Below, in pieces: positions 21,391 to 29,291 of a stretch of DNA of 43,166 bases. Under the pieces are notes generated by a model, which did no database searches, was not told the DNA's origin, and saw nothing but the letters and a program-made list of their open reading frames with translations. The stretch comes from Rubneribacter badeniensis. GTDB lineage: Bacteria > Actinomycetota > Coriobacteriia > Coriobacteriales > Eggerthellaceae. Every line of letters starts with the position of its first letter. The first letter of the stretch is position 1. The position numbers and the translations under genes are program-made. The stretch spans positions 1 to 43,166 of the forward strand of contig NZ_PPEL01000014.1 of assembly GCF_002899695.1 (NCBI RefSeq). Direction: 5' to 3'.

Positions 21391-23064
21391 TTACGCCTCG
21401 GAAGCGTCCCACGGTTCGAGGGCGCAGGCGTGGCGGGCGCCGATGCGGCCCCACACCATGTTCTCGGCGTTGTTGCCGCCCGATATGCCGTAGGTGTGCG
21501 CGGCGAAGTTGCCGAAGCACCCAGCCGCGTACAACCGGGGAATGGGCTTGTCGTTCACGTCGAGCACCTGCGCGTGCTCGTTCTTCTTCGGGCCTCCAAG
21601 GGTCGAGCAGCCGCCGGGGTAGATGGGCCAGGCGTAGTAGGGAGGGTTCTCGAGGGGCAGCAGGGTTTCGGCCGGGCGGCCGAACTCGGGATCGCTCCCC
21701 GAGGCGCAGCATGCGTTGTACTGGTCGATAGTGGCCTTGAGCGTCTCCGCGTCCATCATGCCGGGGTCCACTTTCCGCATTTCCTCGACAAGCCCTTCAA
21801 CGGTGTCGGCCGTTTTGAGCCATCCGCGTTCAAGTTCGGCTTTGTTGTCCTGGCTCCATCCGGGGAAGCGGCCCACCTCGTCGGGCAGCGCGGACGAGTA
21901 CATGCCGCGGGCGAGCTTCGCCGAGGGGTCGGGGCCGAGCTGTCCTGCGTCGAAGGCGGTTTGGTCGATGATGGCCCAGGTGGGGATCAGCGGGAAGTCG
22001 CAGATCTTGTCGTCGAACCTGAGGTACTCGTGCCATCCGACGTGCGGGCTGCTGCTGGCCTTCTCGTTGCGCCAGCGCTTTCCGGTGCGGTCCACCCAGA
22101 TGTAGTTGTCGGCCTTGGGGCTGAGCTGGATGGCGTAGGGGTACTCCTCGTCGTGGAAGTTGGGATTGGCGCCGCCTATCATGCAGTTCATGTGCCACAG
22201 CTGCGCGCCCACGTCCTGCACCATCTTGATGCCGTCGCCAGTGTTGTACGGCCAGCCGTAGAAGCCGAGCGCCGGGTACACTTTGAGGTGCTCGTTTTTC
22301 AGGTCCTCGTTGAACTCGAAGCCGCCGATGGTCATCATCGTGGCCTTGCGGGCCTTGATGGCGATGCGCTTGCCGTCGTAGTCGGCCCAGCAGCCGAGGA
22401 TCTCCAGCGTGTCGGGGTTCTGGATGAGCTCTTCGTTCTCCACGCTGAACAGCACCTCGATGCCAAGCTCTTGGCGATGGGCGTCCATGATGTTCCAAAA
22501 GTTCATGCCGTAGCCCTCGATGGCGCCGATCTCCATGGAATCCGCGCCGGGCAGGAAGGGGTACTCGCAGCTTTCGGTGTAGCGGCTGGCCAGCGTGCCC
22601 TCGTTCTGCTGCCACGGCAGGCCCCACTTCGTGGCGTACTCGCCGTTGCGCACGGCCTCCTTCGCCCAGGCGTCGGCCATGACGTCGGGCGTGAGCCCGC
22701 GGCTGAACGACTTGATGTAGGTGGCGCAGCCCTCCTCGTCCACGGGGATGGTGAACTCGCCCAGGTTGATGGCCGAGTTGCCGCCGCCGCGCACGGGCGC
22801 TTTCTCCAGGATGAGGACTTCCGACTGCCCTTCGTCGGCGGCGGTCAGGGCGGTCCACATGCCCGCCCCTCCGTAGCCGATCACCAGCACATCGGTCTCG
22901 TAGTCCCAGCTTTCGGGCATCCAGTCAGGTTGTTGTCCGGATGCGCTCTCGGCGTCGGCGGCGCAGCCGCCAAGCGCGGCCGTGGCTACAAGCCCGGCTC
23001 CGGCCGCAGCGGCCCCTTTCAGAAACGAGCGTCGCGAAACGTTGTTGGTCGTGGTGGTTCCCAT
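21391..23064 (-). CDS. Tat-exported FAD-dependent reductase (fumarate reductase/Cgr2-like flavoprotein), 557 aa
   Basis: The twin-arginine signal SRRSFLKG (10-17) is followed by a hydrophobic stretch ending LGGC, so the mature protein may be a lipoprotein anchored at Cys34. The FAD-binding fold begins VLVIGYGGAGMWTALTA with the acidic end LILEK and the GGGNSA loop. The C-terminal block GGCSTLGGPKKN, later PRLYAAGCFGN and SGGNNAENMVWGRIGA, is that of FAD_binding_2 flavoproteins; a cysteine sits where fumarate reductases usually carry the substrate-binding histidine, so fumarate is unlikely to be the substrate. Paired with the hexahaem cytochrome gene 50 bp upstream, it resembles the drug-, steroid- or phenylpropanoid-reducing flavoprotein-cytochrome pairs of Eggerthella (digoxin-reducing Cgr1/Cgr2 layout). 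Start 23064 has AGGAGG upstream. The electron acceptor is unknown. Confidence 0.88.
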   Translation of the reverse strand: MGTTTTNNVSRRSFLKGAAAAGAGLVATAALGGCAADAESASGQQPDWMPESWDYETDVLVIGYGGAGMWTALTAADEGQSEVLILEKAPVRGGGNSAINLGEFTIPVDEEGCATYIKSFSRGLTPDVMADAWAKEAVRNGEYATKWGLPWQQNEGTLASRYTESCEYPFLPGADSMEIGAIEGYGMNFWNIMDAHRQELGIEVLFSVENEELIQNPDTLEILGCWADYDGKRIAIKARKATMMTIGGFEFNEDLKNEHLKVYPALGFYGWPYNTGDGIKMVQDVGAQLWHMNCMIGGANPNFHDEEYPYAIQLSPKADNYIWVDRTGKRWRNEKASSSPHVGWHEYLRFDDKICDFPLIPTWAIIDQTAFDAGQLGPDPSAKLARGMYSSALPDEVGRFPGWSQDNKAELERGWLKTADTVEGLVEEMRKVDPGMMDAETLKATIDQYNACCASGSDPEFGRPAETLLPLENPPYYAWPIYPGGCSTLGGPKKNEHAQVLDVNDKPIPRLYAAGCFGNFAAHTYGISGGNNAENMVWGRIGARHACALEPWDASEA

Positions 23065-23114
23065 AATGCTCCTCCTTGTTGTTGCGATCCCGCCGACGGG
23101 GGGGGTCGCGTTCT

Positions 23115-23723
23115 TTAGCTGTGGCAGGTGCCGCACTCGAACACGCCGGCGTGATGGCACGAAGCGCAGGTGCTCTCTGCCTCTTCGAGCGCGGATGCGG
23201 CCTCGTGGGACGTGTGGCAGTCGATGCAGGCAAGGCCGTCGTGGTCGGGGCTGGTCGGCAGTGCGTGCGGGTTGACGGCGGTGCCTTTGTCGTCGGCAAT
23301 CGTCACGTCGGTCGTTTGGGCCGCGATGGCCTCGCGGCTGCCGTGGCAGGCCAGGCAGGCGGCATCATCGACATCGCTCGCTTGGAGCCTGGTGGCGGGC
23401 GTGCCTGACGCGCCGTTTTTGTGGGCGGCGGTCAAGCTTTGCTCGTTGGCGTGGCAGTCGGCGCAGACGTAGCCAAGCTGCGCGTGCGCCTGCGCAAGGC
23501 ACCCCGGGGCCTCGGCGGACGACGCTTCCTTTTCGTGACATGCCGCGCAATCGGCATCGGGCGACCAGTTTGCGGCCGTTTCTGCGCCGTCGCTTGCAGA
23601 GGCGGCTGCCGCGTCCTGGTCGGTGGATTGCGAGGATGCTTGCGGAGCGCATCCGGCGAGCGCAAGGACGCCCGCAAGGCTCAACGATGCGCCCAAGGCG
23701 ATGAGCCCGACTCGGTTTCCCAT
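23115..23723 (-). CDS. Hexahaem c-type cytochrome lipoprotein, 202 aa
   Basis: A signal peptide with lipobox LALAGC (Cys25) is followed by an Ala/Ser-rich linker and six haem-binding CxxCH motifs: CAACH, CADCH, CLACH, CIDCH, CASCH and CGTCH. Additional histidines can supply the distal ligands, as in tetra- and multihaem cytochromes of the NrfH/Cgr1 group. It is an extracytoplasmic electron carrier that would take electrons from the menaquinol pool and hand them to the flavoprotein encoded immediately downstream. The start has a strong GAGGAGGG site. No membrane quinol dehydrogenase is encoded next to it, so another protein must feed it. Confidence 0.9.
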   Translation of the reverse strand: MGNRVGLIALGASLSLAGVLALAGCAPQASSQSTDQDAAAASASDGAETAANWSPDADCAACHEKEASSAEAPGCLAQAHAQLGYVCADCHANEQSLTAAHKNGASGTPATRLQASDVDDAACLACHGSREAIAAQTTDVTIADDKGTAVNPHALPTSPDHDGLACIDCHTSHEAASALEEAESTCASCHHAGVFECGTCHS

Positions 23724-23828
23724 GAACTTCCCTCCTCTCGTTCGTTCGCGTTCCTGCGATGCTCATGAAACGACGCGGCAGGCGGAAGGAAAACTGCTCG
23801 AACGGTGGATTTTCGCCGGAACATGAGT

Positions 23829-23868
23829 CCTCTACCCAGGAGGTAGAGGCAACGGGAGAAGGTAGAGG
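23829..23868. promoter_or_regulatory. Dyad operator candidate upstream of the cytochrome-flavoprotein operon
   Basis: CCTCTACC at 23829-23836 and GGTAGAGG at 23842-23849 form a perfect 8-bp dyad with a five-base spacer. A third half-site GGTAGAGG follows at 23861-23868, 19 bp from the second. It lies ~105 bp upstream of the cytochrome start and beside the LuxR gene, which fits an activator-binding site. Confidence 0.5.
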
Positions 23869-23869
23869 C

Positions 23870-23972
23870 GGGAACGAATGAGGGGCGAGGGCAGGAACGG
23901 GGCGGGAGTGGGAGCAGGGCAGGAGCGGGAACGGGACGAGGACGGGAACAGGAGCGGGGCAGGAGCAGGGCG
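23870..23972. other. Purine-rich low-complexity tract
   Basis: About 100 bp composed almost entirely of G and A with loose repeats of GGGAACGGG, GGGCAGGAGC and similar blocks, running up to the 3' end of the LuxR gene. No gene or clear signal is seen. Confidence 0.5.
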
Positions 23973-25405
23973 CTACGCTCCCGCGAACTCCTCTATGATG
24001 TCGAGGAGCTCCTGCTGGGAGTGGACGTTCATCTTCTGGTAGATGTGGATGATGTGGGAGTGCGCCGTGCCTTCGCCGATACTCAGTTTGCGGGCGATGA
24101 CGCTTTGCGTGCGCCCTTGGGCGAGCAAGAGGAGCACTTCGCTCTCGCGAGCGGTGAGTCCGGCGTTTCGGGACGCTTCGGCGCAGCGTTGCGCGAGCGT
24201 GGGCGTTTCAGGCGGGTTGCGCTTGGCGGGGAGCGGCAGGACTTGGGCGATCAGCCGCTCTGGGAGGATGAGCATCGTCACCACGGCGAGCGCGAACATA
24301 GCCGCGCAGACGACGAAGGTCGGATCAAGAACCCCGGACGACAGCGCGTCGATCAGAGCGCCGTGCAGGCCGACGCCAAGCCCCATCCCTCCGAAATTCG
24401 CCGCCATGCCCAGTCCCAGCGTTTGCCAGGAACGAGGGCGATGATCGTGGGCCAATCCCACGATCACGCACCAGAACAGCACGTCGAACAACTTGTATCC
24501 CGAGGCGGCGGCGAACGAGGCGAACGGCGTGTGCTCGCCAGGCAGCACAAGCATCAGCAGCAAAGACCCGAACAGCACCGGGAACGAGAGCCGGTACAAG
24601 CTCATGCGGCTGATGCGCCCCCGCAAGACGACGGCGCAGAGCAGCGCAAGCGTCACGCCCGCGTTCGCCAGGTTACGCGCCGATTGGAACCCTTCTCCAG
24701 CTGCCGTCAGGAAGGGAGGCAACGAGGTGTTGACCAGGTTGAACACAAGGGTGAATGCGAAAATCGACAGGCAGAGCCTCCCGAGGTGCGGCGGATCCGT
24801 CCAGGGGGGGGGGTGGTCTTGTCTTTGCCCTCCTGTGCGATGCTCCAGGTTCCGGCGTCGAAGCCTCGGTAAAGAAGCGCGAACGACCCCAAGGGCAGCA
24901 CGACGAACGCGAGCAGTGCGGTTTCGGCGGAATCGCCGAAGCGCGAAAGGGCGGTGAGGATGGCGGCGAACAGCATAGCGCATACGGTGTGGAGGTCGGT
25001 GCGCGCAGGCGACAGCGAGGCCATCTTGTCTCCCCAAAGCGTTTGCGCAAGTCCGGCCCCTATGCCGACGAAAGAAAGGCCGATTCCCGCGGGAAGGCCC
25101 CATCCTGCTTCGATTCCCGCGTAGGTCAGAAGAACTCCCAGGATCGAAAACGCTCCCGCCGCAAGAAGCGAGAACGTGCGAACCTGCGGCGAGGGGGCCT
25201 TTCGCGAGGCGATGCACAGAACAAGGCAGGCGGTTGCTCCGGGAAGGAAGAACCAAAGCCTCTCATCCACGTTGATGGCGAGCAGACTCGGCACGGGCAG
25301 CGCGAACACAAGGGAGATCCAAGCCCGGCACAGACCGAACCCGAGAAAATCCCAGTCGAACGTGTGAGTGGAAAAAAGCGTTCGCGCTTTAGGCAAGGTG
25401 CGCAT
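23973..25405 (-). pseudogene. Membrane-anchored LuxR-family regulator, frameshifted at a G10 tract
   Basis: Two overlapping minus-strand frames together encode one LuxR regulator of the same type as those at 6635 and 17770. The N-terminal part runs from ATG 25405 (MRTLPKARTLFSTH) to about 24815 with five to six membrane helices. The C-terminal part continues in another frame from about 24803 (WTDPPHLGRLCLSIFAFT) through more helices to a LuxR/GerE domain (LTARESEVLLLLAQGRT, IARKLSIGEGTAHSHIIHI). The break falls exactly at ten consecutive G (24804-24813; C on the coding strand). Eleven or eight bases there would restore one reading frame of about 477 aa, the normal length. It may be a slippage-controlled switch, a recent mutation, or a base-calling error. 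It sits downstream of the cytochrome-flavoprotein operon promoter region. Confidence 0.8.
24804..24813. repeat. Homopolymeric G10 tract inside the LuxR gene
   Basis: Ten consecutive G on the plus strand at the exact frame junction of the regulator. Mononucleotide tracts of this length are prone to polymerase slippage and also to sequencing error. Confidence 0.85.
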
Positions 25406-25659
25406 AAATCCCCATCCCCTTGATGCGGCAGAAGCGTCATCGCGCCCCATCGGAAATGGCGATGAGGGCGTTGCTTCTGCCATTATGGCCGAGATGGGGG
25501 AGCGTGGCAAATGGCGGGGGGGTGCGAGTTACATTAATCGGGAAGAGCGCCGTTGCTCCGGCGAGGAGGAGGGCCTCGGCATCCCCGGGGGCCGCGGCGC
25601 GCGGGGCGGGGCGCGGCAGTGGGCTTCGGGCCGCGAAGCCGCCCGGATGCGGGGCGAGG

Positions 25660-25821
25660 TGGCGAGAAATCACCGAAGTCGGAAGGTTCGCGCCGCCCGT
25701 TGCGGGCCGGCCCGCGAAGGGGAGGAGGCCGTCTTCCTGCGACCAGGCATTATGCGGGCGGCATCCGGGCGGATGCGCCCAGCGCGTGCGCGAGCTTTCC
25801 GACTTCGGTGATTTCTCGCCA
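25660..25821. mobile_element. 162-bp MITE-like element, copy 2
   Basis: Same length, terminal repeats and interior as 20947-21108, including the central GACCAGGCATTATGCGGGCG. The terminal repeats here are slightly better matched (both ends TGGCGAGAAATCACC from the outside). The similarity again extends to the left from about 25612. It lies in the 936-bp gene-free interval 25406-26341 between the LuxR and HAD genes. A short CCCGCC/GGCGGG hairpin at about 25914-25935 follows. Confidence 0.7.
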
Positions 25822-25955
25822 GTTGCGGGGTCCTCCGCTGTCAAATCGGGATTGACCCGAACTCGCGTTTGCCAAATCTTGGACCAACCCCTCTGACCGA
25901 GCGCTCCGGAAGCGCCCGCCCCACCCAACGGGCGGGTTCTCCGAAGCCCTGTCGG

Positions 25956-26121
25956 CGCAGGCTGGCTGCAAACGGCGCCCTGTGGCACGCACGGGGTCGG
26001 CTTCGCGCCTTCTGTTCCCCTTGCGCTCGGAGAAACCCCGGGTCGTAAAAATCGGCGGCCCGCCGATGCTCCAGATCGGCCATCCGGAGTGTCATAAGGC
26101 GCCGTTTGCGGCCAGCCTGCG
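25956..26121. mobile_element. 166-bp inverted-repeat element of a third family
   Basis: Left arm 25956-25988 and right arm 26089-26121 match at 29 of 33 bases as inverted repeats (CGCAGGCTGGC at the outside, then GCAAACGGCGCC). The interior is non-coding. Its size resembles the 159- and 162-bp elements, but the ends are unrelated. Only one copy is seen here. The following 26122-26341 holds nothing recognisable except the ribosome-binding site of the HAD gene. Confidence 0.55.
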
Positions 26122-26341
26122 GACGGTGACGCGGTCGGAGCCGGTGTGGGACGCTGCGGACGGCGGCCGGCCGGAGCCGATCCTTTTGCATCCCTTCCAG
26201 CGCCTCCTTCTTAGTAACCGTTGGGTCAAAACCTCGCAAAGCTTTCGTTCGCGGGCGCGCCGGGCGCACCCTGCGGCCTACTATGGCAGGAGGAAGCCAC
26301 CACGTTGAGGGGTGCGAAGAGCCCAGAGGCAGGAGAAGGCG

Positions 26342-27133
26342 ATGAGTGTCAAGCTTGTGGCAAGCGACATGGACGGCACGTTCTTAGACGAGCGCGAGCG
26401 CGTGCCCGAAGGCGCGTTCGACCTTGTGCGAAGGCTGCACGAGGCGGGCATCCGGTTCGTCGCGTCGTCGGGGCGGCGCTACGACACGCTGCGCGAGCTG
26501 TTCGAACCCGTGGCCGATTGCATGGATTTCGTGGCGTCGAATGGCGCGCAGGTGTACGTGGAGGGCGAGCTGGCCGATCTCGAGGTGTTCTCGCATGCGG
26601 CCGTGCGCCGGCTCGCTCGCATCGTGGACGAGTTCGGCGCCATGCACCTGGCATTGTTCGACGAGACGCGCAGCTTCCTGCTCGATGATGAGGCGCGTTT
26701 CGAGCGCGAGAAGGACAAGAACCTGCCGAACCCTGTGCGCGTGTCCGGCGCGCCGTCGCCGCGCGTGCCCATCCTGAAGGCGTCCGTGTACTGCGACGAC
26801 GATCCGATGGACCTCGCCTACATCCTCTCGCGCGAGCTGGGCGACGACTTCGTGTTCGCACCCTCGGGCCGCCGGTGGATCGACGTCATGCAGCGCGGCG
26901 TGACGAAAGCCACCGGCGTGCGGCAGGTGCTGGCCGCCCATGGGATCGCTGCCGACGAGATGGTGGCTTTCGGCGACTCCATGAACGACTACGAGATCCT
27001 GCGCATGGCCGGCGTGAGCGTGGCCATGCGCAACGCGCGTCCCGCCATCAAGCAGATCGCCTCACGCGTGATCGGCACCAACGCTGAGAACGCCGTTCAA
27101 CGCGAGTTGCGCCGGCTGCTGGAGGGGCGATGA
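26342..27133 (+). CDS. HAD-superfamily Cof-type phosphatase, 263 aa
   Basis: Haloacid dehalogenase fold with the nucleophile motif DMDGTFLD (D8, D10), the second motif SSGRRYD, and the C-terminal acidic motif GDSMNDYEIL preceded by KATGVRQVL. The mid-domain cap (about 85-190) is the C2B type typical of Cof/YbiV sugar-phosphate phosphatases. It probably hydrolyses small phosphorylated metabolites in the cytoplasm; the substrate is not predictable. Start 26342 has AGGAGAAGG upstream; the frame to 26312 is less well supported. It stands alone, 107 bp before the response regulator. Confidence 0.9.
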   Translation: MSVKLVASDMDGTFLDERERVPEGAFDLVRRLHEAGIRFVASSGRRYDTLRELFEPVADCMDFVASNGAQVYVEGELADLEVFSHAAVRRLARIVDEFGAMHLALFDETRSFLLDDEARFEREKDKNLPNPVRVSGAPSPRVPILKASVYCDDDPMDLAYILSRELGDDFVFAPSGRRWIDVMQRGVTKATGVRQVLAAHGIAADEMVAFGDSMNDYEILRMAGVSVAMRNARPAIKQIASRVIGTNAENAVQRELRRLLEGR

Positions 27134-27227
27134 GGGTTCTGCGTCTCGCTTTGCGACAGCCGCCGGGCCGCGCTGCGGTTTCGCGCTTGGATGGGCCGCC
27201 TTCGAATCGAACGAGGCCCTTGTTGCG

Positions 27228-27233
27228 TATAAT
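27228..27233 (+). promoter_or_regulatory. -10 box placed for a leaderless transcript
   Basis: A perfect TATAAT ends seven bases before the A of ATG 27240, so transcription would be expected to begin at or next to the start codon. No Shine-Dalgarno sequence lies between. The -35 region is weak. Confidence 0.45.
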
Positions 27234-27239
27234 GGCGGC

Positions 27240-28172
27240 ATGAAAGATTTCTCTTTGCAAAGCAGCGTGGCGGCCGCCGCCAGGCATGAGTCCGCCGCAG
27301 CGCGCATGCCTGCCGCCGCGCACGCGCCTGCCGTCGCATGCGCATACGATGCCGTGCACGCTCCCAACGCATCCGCTGCGCCTGCCGGCACGCATGCTTC
27401 CGGCGCATCCGGCTCAGCGCCTGCCGCGCAACCTTCCGTGCTCGTGGTGGAGGACGATGCCGCCATCAGCGACGTGACGTGCTCGTTTCTGGCGCAGGAA
27501 GGCTATGCGTGCACGCCGGCGTTCTCGGGCACCGAGGCGCGCCTTCTGCTGGACGCCCACCGCTTCGACCTGGTGATTTGCGACCTCATGTTGCCGGGGC
27601 TGCCTGGCGAGGACGTGGTGGCGCTCGTGCGCGCGCAGGGCGGCACGCCCGTCATCGTGACGTCTGCGAAAGGCGCCGTCTCCGACAAGGTGGCGCTTTT
27701 GCGCACGGGCGCCGACGACTACCTGGTGAAGCCCTTCGATCTTGACGAGTTGCTGGCGCGTATCGAGGTGCAGTTGCGCCGCGTCTGCGACGTGCGTCCA
27801 GCCGCCGGTGACGCAGCCGATGCTGCAACCGACGCCGCGCGGGCAAGCGGCCCCGCCGCCGCGCCGCATGCCGAGCGCACGCTGCGGTTTCGCGCCTGGG
27901 CCGCCAACGAGGATACGCGCACGTTCGCCGTAAACGGCGTGCTCATTCGCCTCACGCGCACGGAGTTCGACCTCGTGTGCGCCCTCATGCGCCGCCCGCG
28001 CAAGGTGTTCACCAAACGCGAGTTGTTCGCTGCGGCGTGGCACGAGGAACCGGTGGTTGAGGAGAAAACCGTGAACACACACATCGGCAACATCCGCGCG
28101 AAGCTGAAGGGCACGAACACCGAGGGCTACATCGAAACCGTGTGGGGCATCGGCTTCAAGCTGGCGGAGTAG
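27240..28172 (+). CDS. OmpR-family response regulator with a long Ala/His-rich N-terminal extension, 310 aa
   Basis: A receiver domain (about 67-180: VLVVEDDAAIS, phosphoacceptor in LVICDLMLPG, then VTSAKG and VKPFD) is followed by an Ala-rich linker and a winged-helix DNA-binding domain (LIRLTRTEFDLVCALMRR, then TVNTHIGNIRAKLKG). The ~65-residue extension before the receiver is rich in Ala, Pro and His, is absent from the paralogue at 38058, and looks disordered. No internal start with a ribosome-binding site is seen, and TATAAT lies just before ATG 27240, so a leaderless start is likely. It heads a cassette with ABC ATPase, permease and histidine kinase; the closest relative in the window is 38058-38783. 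It presumably activates the ABC genes. Confidence 0.85.
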   Translation: MKDFSLQSSVAAAARHESAAARMPAAAHAPAVACAYDAVHAPNASAAPAGTHASGASGSAPAAQPSVLVVEDDAAISDVTCSFLAQEGYACTPAFSGTEARLLLDAHRFDLVICDLMLPGLPGEDVVALVRAQGGTPVIVTSAKGAVSDKVALLRTGADDYLVKPFDLDELLARIEVQLRRVCDVRPAAGDAADAATDAARASGPAAAPHAERTLRFRAWAANEDTRTFAVNGVLIRLTRTEFDLVCALMRRPRKVFTKRELFAAAWHEEPVVEEKTVNTHIGNIRAKLKGTNTEGYIETVWGIGFKLAE

Positions 28173-28232
28173 CAAAGCGCTCTTGCCCCGTTGTTGCGCG
28201 ACGTCACCTCGCCCCCTTCCTCATCTTGTCGT

Positions 28233-28248
28233 TTTCTTGTAACTTTGC
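28233..28248 (+). promoter_or_regulatory. Candidate response-regulator site before the ABC genes
   Basis: TTTCTTGTAACTTTGC lies 78 bp before the ATPase start. It resembles TTTCTTAAACCTTGC at 38833-38847 in the paralogous cassette, at a similar distance from the ATPase start. The remaining gap between 28173 and 28310 has no gene. Confidence 0.4.
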
Positions 28249-28310
28249 AGAAGGTTTCCGGAAGTCCCGTCGTTAAGGTGGAAGCGTCAACCGAAGCAGG
28301 AAGGAGCACT

Positions 28311-29291
28311 ATGGACGCCATTGCAACAGCGGGCCTCACGCGCACGTTCGGTGCCAAGCGCGCCGTGGACGACTTGACGCTCACCGTGCGACAAGGCGAC
28401 ATCTACGGGTTCGTAGGGCGCAACGGGTCGGGAAAATCCACGGTCATGAAGATGATCTGCGGGCTGGTGCCGCAGACGGCGGGCACCGTGCGCATCTTCG
28501 GCGAGCAGTTCGCGCCCGGCATCACCAGCCGCCGCATCGGCGCCGTCATCGAGGAGCCGGGCTTCTACCCCAGCCTCACCGGGCTGGACAACGTGCGCTG
28601 CCGCGCCCTGTCGCTGGGGCTGCCCGACGCGAAGGCCGCCTCGGCGCAGGCGTTGGAGCAGGTGGGGCTTGCAGACGTTGCCCGCAAGAAGGCGAAGAAG
28701 TACTCGCTGGGCATGAAGCAGCGCCTGGGGCTGGCGATGGCGCTGGTGGGCTCGCCCGACATCCTCATGCTGGACGAGCCGTTCAACGGGCTTGATCCGC
28801 AGGTGGTGCGCGAGGTGCGCAGCCTCATCGTGCGGCTGGCGGAGGTGCACGGCGTCACGGTGTTCATCAGCTCGCACGTGCTGGACCAGCTGGAACGCAT
28901 GGCCACGCGCTACGGTGTCATCCGCGAGGGACGCCTTGTGCGCGAGGTGACCGCAGCCGAAGTGGAGGCGGAATGCGCCGACTACCTGAGCGTGCGCTGC
29001 GCCGACGCGGAGCTGGCGCTTTCGGTGCTGCAAACTGCGTTTCCGCAGGCGTCGTTCACCGTCATGCCCGACAACGCGCTGCATGTTTCGGGCGGTGCCG
29101 CGCCGCAGGAGGTGGGGCGGGTGCTTGCGCAGCGGGGCATCGTCGTGGAGGAGCTGTTCGTGCACGAGCGCGACATAGAGGAGTACTTCGTGGCGCTCAT
29201 GGGAAGCGATGTCGAAAGCGTCGCCGCGCCCGCCGCTTCCGCCGCGCCCGCCCGCCGCAGCGCCGCGAGAGGGGGTGGTCGCCGTGCTTAG
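28311..29291 (+). CDS. ABC transporter ATP-binding subunit, 326 aa
   Basis: Walker A GRNGSGKS at 36-43, signature YSLGMKQRL, Walker B with LMLDEPFNGLDP, and the H-loop in ISSHVLDQL. The C-terminal ~100 residues form the accessory region of bacitracin/lantibiotic-type ABC-2 ATPases, ending in an Ala/Arg/Gly-rich tail. It should energise the permease encoded next (overlap of eight bases). Start 28311 follows GGAG; the frame to 28191 would extend into the regulatory gap. The cassette with regulator and kinase suggests export of, or protection from, an antimicrobial compound. Confidence 0.92.
   Translation: MDAIATAGLTRTFGAKRAVDDLTLTVRQGDIYGFVGRNGSGKSTVMKMICGLVPQTAGTVRIFGEQFAPGITSRRIGAVIEEPGFYPSLTGLDNVRCRALSLGLPDAKAASAQALEQVGLADVARKKAKKYSLGMKQRLGLAMALVGSPDILMLDEPFNGLDPQVVREVRSLIVRLAEVHGVTVFISSHVLDQLERMATRYGVIREGRLVREVTAAEVEAECADYLSVRCADAELALSVLQTAFPQASFTVMPDNALHVSGGAAPQEVGRVLAQRGIVVEELFVHERDIEEYFVALMGSDVESVAAPAASAAPARRSAARGGGRRA

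Noticed and set aside
25368-25896. Plus-strand frames of 147 and 158 aa between the LuxR and HAD genes
   Set aside because: They run through the inverted-repeat element; a similar frame recurs at copy 1 only because the repeat is duplicated.
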